NCBI GenBank assembly: GCA_028279365.1 | Contig: JANQNX010000013.1 | Span: 62,001 to 126,000, forward strand | DNA length: 64,000 nt | DNA from: Gammaproteobacteria bacterium | GTDB lineage: Bacteria; Pseudomonadota; Gammaproteobacteria; Eutrophobiales; Eutrophobiaceae | Direction: 5' to 3' | Shown: piece after piece, positions 43,073 to 52,755 of the stretch | Numbering within the stretch: position 1 is the stretch's first letter | Layout: each line of letters begins with the position of its first letter | The notes under the pieces: generated by a model | Told to the model about the DNA's origin: nothing | What the model saw: only the letters and a program-made list of their open reading frames with translations | Database searches by the model: none | Translations under genes and position numbers: made by a program

Positions 43073-44083
43073 TTATCCCCCGGTTACGTTCATATGACGA
43101 AATATGATGGGCTGTTCCTTGAGGTTGAAATCATGGCCTTTGGGTTTAATGAGCATTGAATCTTTAATCGCCTGTTTCAGTTTTTCATCATTACCGGGAT
43201 GTGCCCGGATGACCTTGCGTAAATCAACTGAGTGTTCCTGACCGAGGCATAGTAATAAACGTCCTTCACAAGTTAACCGAACCCGATTGCACTGGTCGCA
43301 GAAATTATGGCTATGCGGTGAGATAAAACCGACGCGCGTACCGGTCTCGGCGATTTTAAAATATTTTGACGGTCCGCCAGTTGTTTCTGTAGTTGGTATT
43401 AATTTAAATTCCTGTTCCAGATCGCGTTTAATTTCATCGCTGGAATAGTAGGCTTCGGCGCGGTCATGATCGCCAATCACGCCTAATGGCATCTCTTCAA
43501 TAAAACTGATATCCATACCACGTTCGCTGGCATAGTTAACCAAATCAATGATTTCATCATCGTTACGGTTTTTCAGGATAACAGCGTTAAGCTTTATTTT
43601 TTCAAAGCCCACTTCTCTCGCGGTTTCGATACCCGCCAGTACCTGATTTAAATCACCGACGCGGGTTATGCGCTTAAATTTATCGACATCAAGCGAATCA
43701 AGACTGATGTTGATGCGTTTTACCCCGGCGTCTTTTAAGGGTTGCGCCAATTTAACTAGTTGCGAGCCATTAGTGGTCGTCACTAATTCGTATAAGCCGG
43801 GCAGAGAGCCTAGGTCTTCGAAAAGTTTAATAATATTGCGTCTGACCAAGGGTTCTCCGCCAGTGATTCTGATTTTTTTTACACCCAGTTCGGTAAATGC
43901 GCGGGCGATAGTTGAGATTTCTTCTAATGTCAGCAATTGTGCTCTGGGTACAAACTGCATTTCATCATCCATGCAGTAGACACAACGAAAGTCGCAACGG
44001 TCAGTGACTGAAATGCGAATGTAATCAACAACCCGGTTGAACTTATCAATGAGAACAGGTTGCGTATGTTGTATTGTTGTCAT
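43073..44083 (-). CDS. moaA: GTP 3',8-cyclase MoaA (radical SAM)
   Basis: The 336-residue product has the radical-SAM cluster motif Cys30-x3-Cys34-x2-Cys37 (TDRCDFRCVYCM), GGEPL, and a C-terminal second cluster motif FCDQCNRVRLTCEGRLLLC. It ends in the conserved diglycine (NVTGG). It starts molybdopterin synthesis from GTP. It is first in a moaA-fdhD transcript. Confidence 0.97.
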   Translation of the reverse strand: MTTIQHTQPVLIDKFNRVVDYIRISVTDRCDFRCVYCMDDEMQFVPRAQLLTLEEISTIARAFTELGVKKIRITGGEPLVRRNIIKLFEDLGSLPGLYELVTTTNGSQLVKLAQPLKDAGVKRINISLDSLDVDKFKRITRVGDLNQVLAGIETAREVGFEKIKLNAVILKNRNDDEIIDLVNYASERGMDISFIEEMPLGVIGDHDRAEAYYSSDEIKRDLEQEFKLIPTTETTGGPSKYFKIAETGTRVGFISPHSHNFCDQCNRVRLTCEGRLLLCLGQEHSVDLRKVIRAHPGNDEKLKQAIKDSMLIKPKGHDFNLKEQPIIFRHMNVTGG

Positions 44084-44160
44084 GCTGAAAGTCGATTTAT
44101 AACAATGCGTAAAAGATGAATATTATCAATAAGCTGCATGGATTGCGACGTAAAACCATA

Positions 44161-44625
44161 TCACCATTTTGAATAAGGCTTATTTACCAGGCAAATATTG
44201 TAGTAACGAACGTCATTTGTGACTTCATCGCCTATCCAGTCTGGTAATGCCAGTGCTTCTTCGGCGTTGTTCAATTCGACCTCGGCGACGATGAGACCTT
44301 TATTTTCTGACTCAAACTCATCGATTTCCCAGATATGCTCGCCATGTCTGACGATATGACGAGTCTTTTCAATCAGTGGTTGATCGCATAGTTGCATTAA
44401 TTCGCGAGCTTCGTCCAATGGAATCGGGTAGTCAAATTCCTTACGCTGTATACCAATGGTTTTTCCTTTTATATTTAGATTAGCCGATTCGTCGTCAATA
44501 CGAATCCGAATTGAGCTTTTGTCATTTCCACCGAGATAGCCTTGAATCATATCAATACTTTTTTCGATGTCTTGTCGCCAATCATCGTTAGTCAGCAGAA
44601 ATTTACGTTCGATTTCCATCGCCAT
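44161..44625 (-). CDS. CYTH-domain protein (inorganic triphosphatase-like)
   Basis: The 154-residue product begins with the ExExK signature MEIERKFLL and has alternating charged strands RIRIDDESANLNIKGK and VAEVELNNAEEAL. The CYTH fold hydrolyses tripolyphosphate or related triphosphates in bacteria with divalent metal. It is divergent from the AmpG-like gene and carries only the catalytic domain. Confidence 0.92.
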   Translation of the reverse strand: MAMEIERKFLLTNDDWRQDIEKSIDMIQGYLGGNDKSSIRIRIDDESANLNIKGKTIGIQRKEFDYPIPLDEARELMQLCDQPLIEKTRHIVRHGEHIWEIDEFESENKGLIVAEVELNNAEEALALPDWIGDEVTNDVRYYNICLVNKPYSKW

Positions 44626-44668
44626 GACTTATGATAGCCTTACATAACAATAATGACACCCATACACA

Positions 44669-45916
44669 ATGAATGAACGCATAACATTGGTCGAGATTCT
44701 GTATCAAGCCAGGAACCCAAGACTGTTGGCAATCCTATTATTAGGGTTTTCTTCCGGATTACCGTTGGCTTTGAGTGGTGGCACCTTGCAGGCGTGGTTA
44801 GCAGATGTCGATGTGGATATTCGAGCAATAGGCTGGTTTTCACTCGCGGGCTTACCCTATACCCTGAAATTTATCTGGGCGCCGCTTATGGACAGGTTTG
44901 TGCCCGGCAAATTAGGTCGACGTCGTAGTTGGATGCTGTTGACTCAAATTGCTCTATTAATCTCCATTTGTTCGATGGCACTGTTAACACCAGACAGCCA
45001 TCTGAAAATAATGGGGATAGTCGCCTTTTTTATCGCTTTTTTTTCTGCTTCGCAGGATATCGCGTTTGATGCCTATCGAACTGATATCTTACCTGCTAAT
45101 GAAAGAGGTCTGGGTGCGGCAGTGTCGGTCGCAGGCTATCGGCTTGCCATGTTGTTATCAGGTGCCGGCGCGCTAATCGTCGCCGATTTTTATGGCTGGA
45201 AGTCTGCCTACTTGATTATGGGCGGACTGATGATGGTAGGTATGTTGACATCATTGTTTTGCTATCAGCCGCAAGAGGAATCTGTACCTGCTTCACTTCG
45301 GGCTGCGGTTGTCGAACCTTTTGTCGAATTTATTAAACGACCTGAAGCGATAGCGCTATTGGTGCTGATTGTCCTGTATAAATTGGGTGATGCCTTTGCT
45401 GGTACACTTACCACGGCTTTTTTAATCCAGTCGCTGGATTTTTCTACCTCCGAGGTCGGCGTTGTGAATAAAGGTTTTGGTTTGTTTGCAACTTTATTCG
45501 GTATTTTTGTTGGTGGCGGTTTAATGTTAAAGATTGGTCTGTTTCAATCGTTGTTGTGGTTTGGTTTGTTACAAGCTATCACCAATCTCGGTTTTATGTT
45601 GTTATCCATCGTCGGTAAAAGCTATGTGGGTATGATGCTAGTCATTGGTTTGGAGAATTTGTCGGGTGGGATGGGGACGGCTGCATTTGTCGCCTTGTTA
45701 ATGGCACTTTGTAATCACAAATATACCGCAACGCAGTTTGCATTATTGTCTGCCTTATCGGCAATAGGCCGCGTATTTGTCGGGCCACCGTCAGGTGAAC
45801 TGGTGGCGATAGTTGGTTGGACACTCTTCTTTTTAGTGACGTTTGTTGCCTCAATCCCCGGGTTGTTACTTTTGTTAAAACTTAAAACGCAGCTATATCA
45901 ATACGACGTAAATTAA
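44669..45916 (+). CDS. AmpG-like major-facilitator transporter
   Basis: The 415-residue product has about 12 membrane helices. The start LLLGFSSGLPLALSGGTLQAWLADVDVD is typical of AmpG, which imports anhydromuropeptides for cell-wall recycling. FSASQDIAFDAYRTDIL in the fifth helix region is another AmpG hallmark. No ampC/ampD genes are beside it. The gene ends four bases before a convergent small gene. Confidence 0.88.
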   Translation: MNERITLVEILYQARNPRLLAILLLGFSSGLPLALSGGTLQAWLADVDVDIRAIGWFSLAGLPYTLKFIWAPLMDRFVPGKLGRRRSWMLLTQIALLISICSMALLTPDSHLKIMGIVAFFIAFFSASQDIAFDAYRTDILPANERGLGAAVSVAGYRLAMLLSGAGALIVADFYGWKSAYLIMGGLMMVGMLTSLFCYQPQEESVPASLRAAVVEPFVEFIKRPEAIALLVLIVLYKLGDAFAGTLTTAFLIQSLDFSTSEVGVVNKGFGLFATLFGIFVGGGLMLKIGLFQSLLWFGLLQAITNLGFMLLSIVGKSYVGMMLVIGLENLSGGMGTAAFVALLMALCNHKYTATQFALLSALSAIGRVFVGPPSGELVAIVGWTLFFLVTFVASIPGLLLLLKLKTQLYQYDVN

Positions 45917-45920
45917 CATC

Positions 45921-46337
45921 TTATCGATAACCGTAATAGCGTCTTTTGGCATCACGATAGCCTCGTTGATAACCATTTGAAAATGCTCTGGAACGACGCT
46001 GGAAACGCTGATTATTGTTTATAATAGGTCTTCGTTGATAGCCGTAGCGATGTCTTTGTAAAGAATTAAAGCGATCATTACTAATGAGTTGATTATTGTT
46101 CAAACGTGATTGACGCAGCCTGTCATAAGAAAATGTGCGGTTTAAGTATGGGTTTCTTGCCTGATAGGGGTTAGCAAAATTATGTCTCCTGGCATAATCT
46201 CTACCTGGGTAGTAAGTTGAGGAGCCATTGTTACGCACATAATTCGGCGTATTAATGATGATTCTGGCATCGGCCAAAGCAAATGTCGGTATCATTAACA
46301 GGGAGGTAAGCATAATGAATGCAGCTTTTATACTCAT
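45921..46337 (-). CDS. Exported Arg/Tyr/Asn-rich small protein
   Basis: ATG at 46337 is chosen: it has GGAGAG before it and begins a proper signal peptide (MSIKAAFIMLTSLLMIPTFALA). A longer frame starts upstream without one. The mature part (about 116 residues) is low complexity, dense in Arg, Tyr, Asn and Gln, and very basic, ending YQRGYRDAKRRYYGYR. It may bind nucleic acid, polysaccharide or envelope. No family recognised. Confidence 0.7.
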   Translation of the reverse strand: MSIKAAFIMLTSLLMIPTFALADARIIINTPNYVRNNGSSTYYPGRDYARRHNFANPYQARNPYLNRTFSYDRLRQSRLNNNQLISNDRFNSLQRHRYGYQRRPIINNNQRFQRRSRAFSNGYQRGYRDAKRRYYGYR

Positions 46338-46385
46338 GAATCTCTCCAAAAAACGTCTTACTACTATAGATAGGAAATATTGCAA

Positions 46386-46682
46386 ATGGTTGCAAAACAA
46401 TTCTCTCCACGGGTAGAAATTCGCTACTGTACCCAGTGCCGTTTTATTCTGAGAGCCAGCTGGTTATCCCAGGAATTACTCATGACCTTTGGCGACAAGC
46501 TCGGGGAGCTTGCATTGGTGCCAGCATCTGGCGGGGAGTTTAGTGTTTGGCTAGACGGTAATTTAGTCTTTGCACGGGCAGATACCGGGCGTTTTCCTGA
46601 TTCTAAAGAATTGAAACAATTGATCAGAGACAGGATTGAACCTGAAATGTCACTAGGACACAGCGATAATAAAGATGATTAA
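46386..46682 (+). CDS. SelT/SelW/SelH-family (Rdx) redox protein
   Basis: ATG at 46386 is ten bases after AGGA, better than the TTG six bases earlier. The product of 98 residues has a CxxC (RYCTQCRFI) where selenoproteins carry CxxU, then LGELALVPASGGEFSVWLDG and GRFPDSKELKQLIRDRI. The thioredoxin-like Rdx fold suggests a thiol redox role; the partner is unknown. It converges with the PP2C-FGE gene and overlaps it by four bases. Confidence 0.9.
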   Translation: MVAKQFSPRVEIRYCTQCRFILRASWLSQELLMTFGDKLGELALVPASGGEFSVWLDGNLVFARADTGRFPDSKELKQLIRDRIEPEMSLGHSDNKDD

Positions 46683-48655
46683 CGAATTTCTCTGACGACT
46701 CGAATACCAATGTGGTCGTAAGCCTGATCAGATTTAAACTTGTCACGCTTCTGACTGCGTATCGATTGTGGCGGCGTACTGTAAGCACCGCCGCGAGTTA
46801 CGCGATAGGCACAGTCTCCACCTTCCCAAACCTCTGCATATTTCGGTGCTTTTTTGTAATTGTCATGCCAACAATCATGTACCCATTCTGATACGTTGCC
46901 TGCCGTGTCATAAACGTTAAACGGATTGGGATCAAAGCTGCCGATCTTGGTCGGTTTTCTCGGATCGAGGCCGGTACCGCAGCCAAAGCAGTGTGCCTTG
47001 TTCGGTTCTTCATCAAAGCCCCACCAGAACGGTGTTTTTTTACCGCTGGAGGCCATGTATTCCCATTCGGCTTCACTTGGCAGACGGTATTTTTGTCCGG
47101 TTTGTTCGGATAACCACTTGGTGTAGTAGTAGGCATCATCCCAGCTGACAAAGATGACCGGATGTGTGTTCTTATCCATATACAGTGAGTCTGGTTTCTT
47201 CCGTCCGGTCGCCTCTGCAAATTTGTCATACTCGGTGAAACTAATTTCATACTGACTGACAGCAAATTTTTCAACTGTTACTTCGCGGCGTGGCGTTTCT
47301 TCTGAATAACGGGAACCGGAGCTGCCCATCAAAAACTTTCCTGCCGGAATTACGACCATTTTTGGCGCATCGCCCCCTGATGAGAGACTGTCCTGAATAA
47401 TGTTGCCGCTGGCTGAGCTAACCGCCGATTTTTCTTTCGGCGGTTCCGCAACAGGAGTTGGACTAGGTGTTTCTGTTGCTGCCGAGGCGACTTGCTCTTC
47501 AGTAGCTTTTTCGATCACCTCTTCCGGATCATCAGCTATCGCAGTACCGGTATCTTCTTCGCTTTCAGCTACCAGTGTTTCTGAGCCAACACTATCATCG
47601 ACTAATGCCGGTTCTGGACTGCTTGCCGATTTTTCACCCATACTCAGAAAGACACCGGCACCGATAGCAATAATCACTGCTGCAGCAATACCTATCATCA
47701 AGCCGGATTTACTCTTGGCCTGTTGTTCCGCTTGTTCGAAGGATTCGCTAGGTTGAGTTGCGGGTTCTGTGGCTGGTTCAACCGGTGCTTGTGCATCCTC
47801 GACCGATAATTCCGCCGTGGTGTCGCCCAAATCTTCAGTCGTCGGTTCTTCGCTAGCCGGGGCTGCTTCCGGTGCAGCGGCAGCGACTGTTTCAGCAGCT
47901 TCTTTGACATTAACCACGACCGCAGTGGTATTGTCCTGCCTCGGCATATTGGCATCTTCGACCGCCTGCATCAGGGCGTCTGCACATTCTTTCGGTGAGT
48001 CAGACCACTCGGAATACTGAATTATCTTGCCTGAACTGAGTGTATCCAGACCATCACTGCAGATAATAATTCGATCACCTGCCTCCAGTTCAAATGGCTC
48101 GCTGTTGACATCAATTTCATTGATGTCATCACCGGTAATCGCACTCATTAACATATTCCGTGACAGGCCCGGCTCAGGTTCAACGGGGGTACCTTCCGCC
48201 TCCATGCGATCAAGAAAGCCGCCATAGCTATGGTCTGCATTCTTTTTGGTTAATTCTTTATTCCTTACCAAGTAAAGATGACTGTCCCCAACACTGGCCC
48301 AGGTTATTTTTCCGTCTTCAAGAATTGCGGCGACCATGGTGCAGCCCATGCCCTGCAAAGCAGGCGTTTCTGCCACGGTTTCAGTAATAGAATTATTTGC
48401 TTTAATTACGGATTGTTCGAGGATTTCTGCAACGGCATCAGTGGGATAATTAGCGGATACGTGTTTGTTAAAGGCTTGCACGGCCATGTTACTGGCGACA
48501 TTACCAGCGGCATGACCACCCATGCCATCGGCTACCACAACCAGTGCGCTCGGTTTACCGTTCGCGTCTGTTAGGTTCGTGATTAAAAATGCGTCTTCCT
48601 GATAGTCTCTTGCTCCGTCGATTTGTGAGCCGGCAAGTTCAAATTCAAGCGCCAT
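46679..48655 (-). CDS. PP2C protein phosphatase fused by a membrane anchor to an FGE/SUMF1-type domain
   Basis: The 658-residue product starts with a PP2C domain (residues 1-250). Its metal-binding aspartates are in RDYQEDAF, VVADGMGGHA (Asp43), CSDGLD (Asp201) and QDNTT (Asp241). A Pro/Ala/Glu-rich linker and one membrane helix (about 318-338) follow, then another acidic linker. The C-terminal formylglycine-generating-enzyme-like domain (about 431-658) has MVVIPAGKFLMGS, RLPSEAEWEYMA and the RVTRGGAY ending. The phosphatase would be cytoplasmic and the FGE-like lectin fold periplasmic, giving a transmembrane signalling or maturation protein. A kinase fusion exists at the left edge. Substrates unknown. 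Confidence 0.92.
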   Translation of the reverse strand: MALEFELAGSQIDGARDYQEDAFLITNLTDANGKPSALVVVADGMGGHAAGNVASNMAVQAFNKHVSANYPTDAVAEILEQSVIKANNSITETVAETPALQGMGCTMVAAILEDGKITWASVGDSHLYLVRNKELTKKNADHSYGGFLDRMEAEGTPVEPEPGLSRNMLMSAITGDDINEIDVNSEPFELEAGDRIIICSDGLDTLSSGKIIQYSEWSDSPKECADALMQAVEDANMPRQDNTTAVVVNVKEAAETVAAAAPEAAPASEEPTTEDLGDTTAELSVEDAQAPVEPATEPATQPSESFEQAEQQAKSKSGLMIGIAAAVIIAIGAGVFLSMGEKSASSPEPALVDDSVGSETLVAESEEDTGTAIADDPEEVIEKATEEQVASAATETPSPTPVAEPPKEKSAVSSASGNIIQDSLSSGGDAPKMVVIPAGKFLMGSSGSRYSEETPRREVTVEKFAVSQYEISFTEYDKFAEATGRKKPDSLYMDKNTHPVIFVSWDDAYYYTKWLSEQTGQKYRLPSEAEWEYMASSGKKTPFWWGFDEEPNKAHCFGCGTGLDPRKPTKIGSFDPNPFNVYDTAGNVSEWVHDCWHDNYKKAPKYAEVWEGGDCAYRVTRGGAYSTPPQSIRSQKRDKFKSDQAYDHIGIRVVREIR

Positions 48656-48881
48656 GGGCCATGAAATCTCCGTGAGTCAATGTTGAGAAAAAAAACATAG
48701 TTATTTGATTTTATTATTAATATTTAATCAATATCCAGCTGCGTTAAATACTAAAAGACGCTTAATATATTAGGTATGATTATCCTAACAGTCTATCAAT
48801 ATATTTTAAATAACATCTTGATTCATGAACAGAAATTCGTGTTTGTTTGGCGATTCGAGCCCAGCATAAGGTGCTGTTAGT

Positions 48882-51800
48882 TTGACTACAAAACTCGTCA
48901 CTACTGGCGCACAAAAACAACTCAAACAGCGCTTAAGTCAGGTCAGAAAAAGTGACTATCATCGTTTACTTCGGCGCTTTAAGCAGATTGACGACAGTGA
49001 GCCTGAAAAATTAGCGCTGCTTGCAGAAGACATCGCGCGCTCGATTGATGAAAAATCGCAGCGTTTGCAAAGTGTGCCTGAGCTGAATGTTGATCAGTCA
49101 CTACCCATTTTTCAGCGGTTTGATGAGATCAAACAGTACTTGCAGAAGCATCAGGTGTTGGTGGTTTGTGGTGAGACAGGTTCTGGCAAGACGACCCAGC
49201 TTCCGCAATATTGTCTTACGTCAGGGCTTGGCATAGAAGGCATCATTGGCCATACCCAGCCAAGAAGATTAGCTGCGAGAAGTGTCGCAAAACGCATTGC
49301 AGATGAGATGCACACCGAGCTGGGTGATAAAGTCGCGTACAAAATCCGTCACCACGATCTCACTGCGAAAGATACCTTGATAAAGATCATGACTGACGGT
49401 GTGTTGCTGGCTGAGATGCAACACGATCGTTTTCTTAATCAATATGATTGTTTAATCATCGATGAGGCGCATGAGCGCAGTCTCAATATTGATTTTATTC
49501 TTGGCTTCCTTAAGCAATTGCTAGTCAAGCGTCATGATTTAAAAGTAATCATTACCTCGGCAACAATTGATGTGGAACGTTTTTCCCAACATTTCGATCA
49601 GGCACCGATTATTGAGGTATCAGGCAGGACCTATCCGGTCGATGTGATTTATCAACCCAATGAGGATGAAGACGCTGAACGAGAAGATACTATCCTGGAT
49701 GCGATCAATGAACTGTCCACGTATGACCGCGGCGATATTCTGGTATTTCTTGAAGGCGAGGGTGAGATACATCAAATCGATACGTTTCTGCAAAAGCGAC
49801 ATCTACCTGATACTGACGTATTACCTCTATATTCGCGCTTGAGTTCGGCCCGTCAGAATAAGATATTTTCTCCGCATCAGCGCAGACATATCGTATTGGC
49901 TACCAATGTCGCCGAGACATCGTTAACGATTCCCGGGATCCGTTATGTCATCGATGCCGGTTTTGCCCGAATTAGTCGTTATAGCTACCGAAGCAAGGTG
50001 CAGCGCTTGCCTATTGAAAAGATCTCTCAGGCTGCGGCGAATCAGCGCAAAGGACGCTGTGGCCGAACCAGCGATGGTATTTGTATTCGCTTGTACAGTG
50101 AAGAGGACTTTTTATCCCGACCTGAATATACCCAGCCAGAAATTTTACGAACCAATCTGGCTTCAGTGGTGTTGCAAATGAAATCGTTAAAGCTGGGAGA
50201 TATTCAAGACTTTCCATTTCTTGAACCGCCTGATACCAAACTGGTTAACGATGGGATTCGTTTGTTAAAAGAAATTAACGCACTGGATGAAAAGGAAAAA
50301 TTAACCGGCATTGGAAAACGCATGGCGCGTCTGCCAATAGAACCACGTTATGCAAGGATATTACTGGCGGCGAATGAGTTTTATTGTTTACATGAAATTT
50401 TAATCATTATCAGTGCCTTGAGTATTCAGGACGCGCGTGAGAGACCCATGGACACCCCGGCAAAGGCGGATAAAGCCCATCAGGCCTTTGCTGATGAAAA
50501 GTCTGATTTTTTATGGTTTATCAACGTCTGGCAGTTTTATCAAACGAAAGCAAAACAACTTTCGCAAAAGAAGCTAAGGAAATTATGCAAACAGAACTTT
50601 CTGTCTTATCTGCGAATGCAGGAATGGCAAAATATCTATCGACAGTTAAAACATATCTGCATTGAAATGAAGCTAAGCCTGAATAGTGAGGCCGCAAACT
50701 ATCAAAATATCCATTGCGCGATGTTAACCGGGATGCCTAGCCATGTCGCATTTTTATCCGATCAACATGAATATACCGGCGCCAGAAATATCAAGTTTAA
50801 TATTTTTCCTGCATCCTGTTTATTTCAGTCAAAACCCAAATGGGTAGTTGCCGCAGAACTGGTTGAGACGTCTCGCCTTTATGCAAGACAGGTGGCAACG
50901 GTGGACCCGCTATGGGTAATCAGTACAGCGAAACATCTGCTGAAATTTAATTATTCGGACGCAAAGTGGGAACAGAAAAGTGCACGCGTGATCGCGATGG
51001 AAACAACCAGCTTGTTCGGTATGACATTAAGAGCCAATCGAAAAGTTAACTATGGCAATATCGATCCTGCTCAGTCTCGTTCAATCTTTATCAGATACGC
51101 ATTGATTGATGGTGAATTTGATTCACGAGCGCATTTTGTGAATGAAAACAATCGTCTCATAAATGCAGTTCGTGAGATGGAAATAAAAACGCGACGTCCC
51201 GATATCCTTGATGAAGACAGCGTGTATGCTTTTTATTTAAAGGTGATTCCTGAACAGGTTTATGACGGTCAAAGTTTTAGTTTATGGCTTAAGCAAGCCA
51301 GCCAGGAGATCTTACAACAATGTTATTTAACTGAGAATGATTTGCTCAGTGAAGCCTCGTCTGTTGAACAAAGTGATTATCCCGACGAAATATATTGTAA
51401 CAAGATTCGTTTTCCGGTTGAGTATAAATTCTTGCCCGGTGAAAAGCATGATGGATTGAATATTGATGTGCCGCTGGAATTGTTAAATCAGCTTGAAAAC
51501 GAACAATTTGATTATCTTGTGCCGGGCTTGCTGGCAGAAAAGATCACTTGTTTGTTAAAGTCCTTACCAAAACCGATCAGAAAACAATTGGTGCCCATTC
51601 CTGATACCGCTGATGAATGTTTAAACAATCTTAATAATTATGATGTGCCACTAAAAAGTAATCTGGCCAATTATCTTTTTCGAACAAGAGGTATTGATAT
51701 CAAGCCACAGGATTGGTCAACGACTTCTTTGCCTGAGCATCTAACCATCAGCTTTCATGTTTATGACCACGAACAGGAATATATTACCTCCGGTGATAAT

Positions 51801-52748
51801 CTTGATACCTTGCGTGAGCGTTTGGCTGCGCAAACGGAAAAAGCGATTGACCGCCTGGTTGATGACAGTACAGAACAGAAAGAAATAACTGAGTGGGATT
51901 TTGGTGATATCCCGGTCACGGAATCGGTTATCTCTGGCAATAATAGCATTACGCTTTATCCAGCGTTGATTGAAGAACAGGGCAAAATATATCGACACGC
52001 ATTTGATAGCCTGGAAACGGCAGAAAGTTATTTTAAACACGGCTTACGTGCATTGTTTAAGAAAAAACTGGAAAAAGAACTGCGTTATCTGAGAAAGAAC
52101 ATTAGTGGCTGGGATCAACTATGCATTATGTACAGTGCTATAGGAACGAAAGATGATTTGTTAGACAGCTTTGTGAATCAGGTAATCGATAAAACATTTC
52201 TTTATCAAGCAACACCATTACGCAAACAGGAGCAGTTTCTATCCAGTCTTTCGCAGGATAGTTCGTTTTTACTGACTAATGCGGAGAGTCTGAGCAAGTT
52301 ATTAAGAGGAATCCTGGATTTAAACCGACAAATCAATGTTAGGTTAGCCGATTATTCACAGGTACATTTTCGATTAACGATCGATGACATTACTGATCAA
52401 CTTGAATATTTGATTTTTAACGGTTTTGTTGAAGATACTCAGTATGAGGACTTATCTCACTATCCACGCTATCTGGCAGCGATCCTGAAGCGTCTTGATA
52501 AGCTGGAATTTAATATTGATAAAGACAAAAAAAATATCGTACTCATCAGTGAGCACTGGCAGCGGATTAGACAATTAGTAGATAATGCCTACGAAACAGG
52601 ACAGTTCCTTTTGCCTGTCATGGAATATCGCTGGATGATGGAAGAGTTACGTATCTCTTTGTTTGCTCAGGAGTTGAAAACACGTATGCCGATATCATTA
52701 AAACGTATGGATAAAAAGTGGGACATAATCAAACATTACAAACGCTAA
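48882..52748 (+). CDS. hrpA: ATP-dependent DEAH-box RNA helicase HrpA
   Basis: The start is TTG, because an in-frame stop lies 13 bases upstream and the next ATG is deep in the helicase domain. At 1288 residues it is normal for HrpA. Motif I is GETGSGKTTQ (97-106), then TQPRRLAARSVA, DEAH in IIDEAHERS, SAT in ITSATID, NVAETSLTIPG and QRKGRCGR. The long C-terminal HrpA-specific region (DUF3418) is complete. It remodels mRNA or ribosomes in the cytoplasm. Eight bases separate it from the antiporter gene. Confidence 0.95.
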   Translation: MTTKLVTTGAQKQLKQRLSQVRKSDYHRLLRRFKQIDDSEPEKLALLAEDIARSIDEKSQRLQSVPELNVDQSLPIFQRFDEIKQYLQKHQVLVVCGETGSGKTTQLPQYCLTSGLGIEGIIGHTQPRRLAARSVAKRIADEMHTELGDKVAYKIRHHDLTAKDTLIKIMTDGVLLAEMQHDRFLNQYDCLIIDEAHERSLNIDFILGFLKQLLVKRHDLKVIITSATIDVERFSQHFDQAPIIEVSGRTYPVDVIYQPNEDEDAEREDTILDAINELSTYDRGDILVFLEGEGEIHQIDTFLQKRHLPDTDVLPLYSRLSSARQNKIFSPHQRRHIVLATNVAETSLTIPGIRYVIDAGFARISRYSYRSKVQRLPIEKISQAAANQRKGRCGRTSDGICIRLYSEEDFLSRPEYTQPEILRTNLASVVLQMKSLKLGDIQDFPFLEPPDTKLVNDGIRLLKEINALDEKEKLTGIGKRMARLPIEPRYARILLAANEFYCLHEILIIISALSIQDARERPMDTPAKADKAHQAFADEKSDFLWFINVWQFYQTKAKQLSQKKLRKLCKQNFLSYLRMQEWQNIYRQLKHICIEMKLSLNSEAANYQNIHCAMLTGMPSHVAFLSDQHEYTGARNIKFNIFPASCLFQSKPKWVVAAELVETSRLYARQVATVDPLWVISTAKHLLKFNYSDAKWEQKSARVIAMETTSLFGMTLRANRKVNYGNIDPAQSRSIFIRYALIDGEFDSRAHFVNENNRLINAVREMEIKTRRPDILDEDSVYAFYLKVIPEQVYDGQSFSLWLKQASQEILQQCYLTENDLLSEASSVEQSDYPDEIYCNKIRFPVEYKFLPGEKHDGLNIDVPLELLNQLENEQFDYLVPGLLAEKITCLLKSLPKPIRKQLVPIPDTADECLNNLNNYDVPLKSNLANYLFRTRGIDIKPQDWSTTSLPEHLTISFHVYDHEQEYITSGDNLDTLRERLAAQTEKAIDRLVDDSTEQKEITEWDFGDIPVTESVISGNNSITLYPALIEEQGKIYRHAFDSLETAESYFKHGLRALFKKKLEKELRYLRKNISGWDQLCIMYSAIGTKDDLLDSFVNQVIDKTFLYQATPLRKQEQFLSSLSQDSSFLLTNAESLSKLLRGILDLNRQINVRLADYSQVHFRLTIDDITDQLEYLIFNGFVEDTQYEDLSHYPRYLAAILKRLDKLEFNIDKDKKNIVLISEHWQRIRQLVDNAYETGQFLLPVMEYRWMMEELRISLFAQELKTRMPISLKRMDKKWDIIKHYKR

Positions 52749-52755
52749 AACAATA

